Below, one piece after another: positions 1-64,000 of a stretch of DNA of 64,000 nt (position 1 is its first letter; the number at the start of each line of letters is the position of its first letter). Source of the stretch: Monoplex corrugatus (lineage: Eukaryota > Mollusca > Gastropoda > Littorinimorpha > Ranellidae). Where the stretch lies: contig CM060307.1 in the NCBI GenBank assembly GCA_030674185.1, forward strand, positions 59,833,481 through 59,897,480, in the 5' to 3' direction. The notes beneath the pieces were generated by a model. It saw only the letters and a list, made by a program, of their open reading frames with translations. It did no database searches and had not been told where the DNA came from. A program made the position numbers and the translations under genes.

Positions 1-360
1 AAGATTTTATCATACTTTTAAGCATTGATATTTCTCTGGAAGCAGGCTCCGGAAGAGCCAGGGCATCAGCAACCTGTGTTGTAATTTGATCTTAGGCTTG
101 TCATTCAGCTGAAGAACCCAACATGAATGCACAGACTACTAACTGTATGCTGGGGCTGAAGCAGCTGCATAGCCTTTATGACAGTTCTCTGCATGGAGAT
201 CCACTTCATATCTGTGTGTTTGAAATCATCACTATGAGATATTTCAGCACTACAGGGCTGGCTGACTGAACTTTGTAGCTGGGGTGAGTTCTCTGGTCAG
301 CTTCACTTATCCAGTCTTTCCTGGACTTTGTTGTCTACTACTGCTTTCTCAGATCAATAC

Positions 361-534
361 CTGATGATGCTGCAATAAACTCTGCAACTCTAGAATTTTT
401 TTCTGTGCTCCAGGTCTTTTTATTTCAAAGAGTAGCTCATCATCAGGATAATAAAGTGAAACACAGTCATCATCACACTCATTTTCACTGTCATCACCTA
501 TAATTTCACCACCTGATCCAGAGTCAGAAATATG
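361..534 (-). CDS. Candidate acidic exon near left edge, possibly the same gene
   Basis: Open for 58 codons between an AACAG acceptor and a CAG/GTATTG donor, phase 0 to 0. It encodes D-S-G-S-G-G, D-D-S-E-N-E-C-D-D-D, then a helical tail L-L-F-E-I-K-R-P and I-L-E-L-Q-S-L-L-Q. Its phase does not fit the 1695-1862 donor, but would fit RIF1 exon A directly or an intermediate exon. It could instead be a transposase N-terminus, since these are also acidic. Confidence 0.35.
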
Positions 535-803
535 CTGTTCATTAAAACATACTACATCTCCTGTGTCCAAGGAGGGGGCTCATTCCTATGTACTGTCTGC
601 CATGCTCAAGAGTAGATTTCTGCTCTACATTCGAGTAGATACAATAATATATGGGCTCACAACTCAGGTGATGTAAAAACTAGGTCCCAAAATCACCAGA
701 GCTAAGGTGGTTAGATGTATTTGCCACACTCCCAGGTGATTTTTTACAGTTGCCACATTCATGTGGTCATAAGCATAAAAATCTGCTAATAACAGGATTA
801 ACA

Positions 804-1489
804 TTAACCTGTTCACTGCTTCCGACCAAATATTCAGTCGGAAGATACATACACCTCCAGTGCCACCGACTGAATATTCAGTCGGCCACTTTTCCTATTT
901 TTAGCCAGAAAACCCCAACACTTTCAGAGACGTATGAGATATCACCGGAAACTTCAGGATTCCCTCATAAATAGATGCTAATTATGTATGTGTGACGTTT
1001 TATGGTCTTTTCTGCCTGTGCGGTTGAAATGGTGACCCCCAACAGCTGATTACTATTCAGCGACTACAAACAATGGCGGACGAACTCGCTTCAACACAGA
1101 GCGATCGGACCCGAAAAACAACTCATACAGCAAAAGAAGTTGCAGAAATCATTACTTGTGGAGCCGATTCTGATTTGCAGTCTGTCGATAAGAATGAAAA
1201 TGACGATAATTTGGCGCATGCAGACGATATTTCGGTGTTGATGTCCGAAGTTGGACTTGACCCAGATAAGGATCGGAGAGACATAATAACACTGGCGATC
1301 ATAAAAATGAAAGTACTGCTGCTCCTGGTGTGTTGTAAAGTATACTGGACAAGAAAATATATAGCGTTGTGGGGTTTTCTGGGCTGGATGACGAGATATG
1401 AATTTCTAAAAATTTTTAAGTCAAGACGTTTAAAACTGTGGCACAGGCGATTCACCTTTTTATTCACACTTTGGCAGTGAAAGGGTTAA
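804..1489 (+). mobile_element. piggyBac-like non-autonomous element, family 1
   Basis: Flanked by TTAA (804-807, 1486-1489). Terminal repeats are TTAACCTGTTCACTGC and, inverted, TTAACCCTTTCACTGC. Two 20-bp palindromes of the type CCGACTGAATATTCAGTCGG start at 822 (imperfect) and 866 (perfect), 44 nt apart. An ATG at 1073, 269 nt from the left TTAA, opens a frame starting M-A-D-E-L-A-S-T-Q-S-D with an acidic D/E/N stretch, like a piggyBac transposase N-terminus; the DDE domain is missing. Confidence 0.85.
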
Positions 1490-1694
1490 GAAGAGGGGAG
1501 AGTCCTAGTTGGCTTCCACTACAGTACCCAAGAGAATATACGTAAGACTTTATCGAACATGCAGACAGTGCAGCAAGACAATGCCTATACAGTGTAGGTC
1601 ACATACAGCATGCATACATACATCAGTACAAACATTGCTATAATAAAGGTTTGGTTGTAAATATTACTTGCCTTGTATGCCTCTGTTGTCTTAC

Positions 1695-63450
<61,756 letters not shown>

Positions 63451-63619
63451 CTTAAAACAAAACCATTAACTGAGAGTTACAATCAAACAAATATACTAAT
63501 CAAATATACTATCCATTCACATCTCTCATACAGTTTTTTTTCCTATCCTTTGGGCTCACTTTTTTGGGTCCAACTTTCAACATCTTAATGGCCACAAAAA
63601 TTAGAATGGTTTTTACAAT

Positions 63620-63975
63620 GTGATGATGATGACAATGAGGATAACCATGATGCTATGTGGAGTATAATCTAGGACTGAGACTGCATGACAGGGCTGCACT
63701 CTACAATTACTATCATAATATATCCTGGCATCAACCAGGCCCCAGACATACAGACACCTCTATTGTTGGTCAGAATATTTGAGCAATGATGCATCTGTAA
63801 AGTGGATAGACTCGACTGTGCGGTTCCAGCCTATAGCAAGCTTAACTCTAGGTGGGAGCCAGCTGAAACTTGAAAAATACCACAAGGATTTTTTGAAGGG
63901 ACTGATGTGAATTCAAACCCACAACCTTCCAGTCAGTAGTCCGTTGCACTAACCACTACAACACTGTGACTAGTA
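63620..63975 (-). mobile_element. tRNA-derived SINE
   Basis: The minus strand head TAGTGGTTAGTGCAACGG (A box) and GTGGGTTTGAATTC (B box) are spaced as in tRNA genes. The body runs about 300 nt to a (CAT/ATC)n tail at 63620-63635. No real tRNA fold is kept. Confidence 0.6.
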
Positions 63976-64000
63976 CAAAGTTATTTTCAATCTATTTTCT

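Noticed and set aside
822..885. 20-bp palindromes resembling bacterial operators
   Set aside because: The surrounding DNA is eukaryotic; the palindromes lie at a fixed place in a piggyBac-like terminus and are better read as transposase sites.
63885..63975. tRNA gene
   Set aside because: A and B boxes are present but no cloverleaf pairing is kept and the sequence continues into a SINE body with a triplet tail.

Overview
The window is eukaryotic nuclear DNA: AT-rich, full of simple repeats and transposon remains, with GT-AG introns. It holds one host gene. Read on the minus strand from the right edge to the left, more than twenty phase-consistent exons encode most of RIF1 (telomere/replication-timing factor, PP1-docking protein). 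The first ~400 residues lie beyond base 64000 and the last exon or exons may lie left of base 1. Retroelement types, tRNA-derived SINEs and RIF1 divergence fit an invertebrate metazoan, probably a mollusc; that taxon is an inference.

RIF1 layout (minus strand, descending): small HEAT-repeat exons from 63450 to 34643, a conserved D-L-P-A-M-Y exon at 31684-31770, a 64-nt exon at 23399-23462, one 4.4-kb exon (18408-22820) for the disordered middle ending in a SILK-type PP1 motif, then exons carrying the RVxF PP1 motif plus a Cys cluster (12675-12812), a basic region (10048-10394) and the conserved C-terminal helical domain (9024-9170). Two alternative-looking C-terminal exons follow (8381-8465 and 4234-4314), then an acidic tail exon (1695-1862).

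Nearly everything else is mobile DNA inside RIF1 introns. (1) A complete, apparently intact DIRS-type tyrosine-recombinase retrotransposon (24945-30698) with ITRs, an internal complementary region, gag, RT/RNase H and tyrosine recombinase; the RT frame follows gag in frame after a single UGA and has no early ATG. (2) About a dozen TTAA-flanked piggyBac-like non-autonomous elements from different families. They share a plan: a transposase N-terminus whose ATG lies 240-290 nt from the 5' TTAA, and two or three subterminal repeats, often palindromic, 43-46 nt apart (exactly 44 in most). (3) Four hAT-like elements, three with the same N-terminal W-D-W/zinc-finger module, with short target duplications (5-8 nt) and a shared subterminal palindrome of the form CGGA-TCCG. 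(4) LINE fragments of at least two types, tRNA-like SINEs, a mariner relic, and an unclassified ~500-bp repeat (called R1 here) whose uninterrupted copies act as empty sites that confirm the edges of the DIRS and one piggyBac insertion.

Insertions are nested up to three deep, for example piggyBac inside hAT inside piggyBac at 55301-60613. All large insertions spare the RIF1 exons and splice sites found here.
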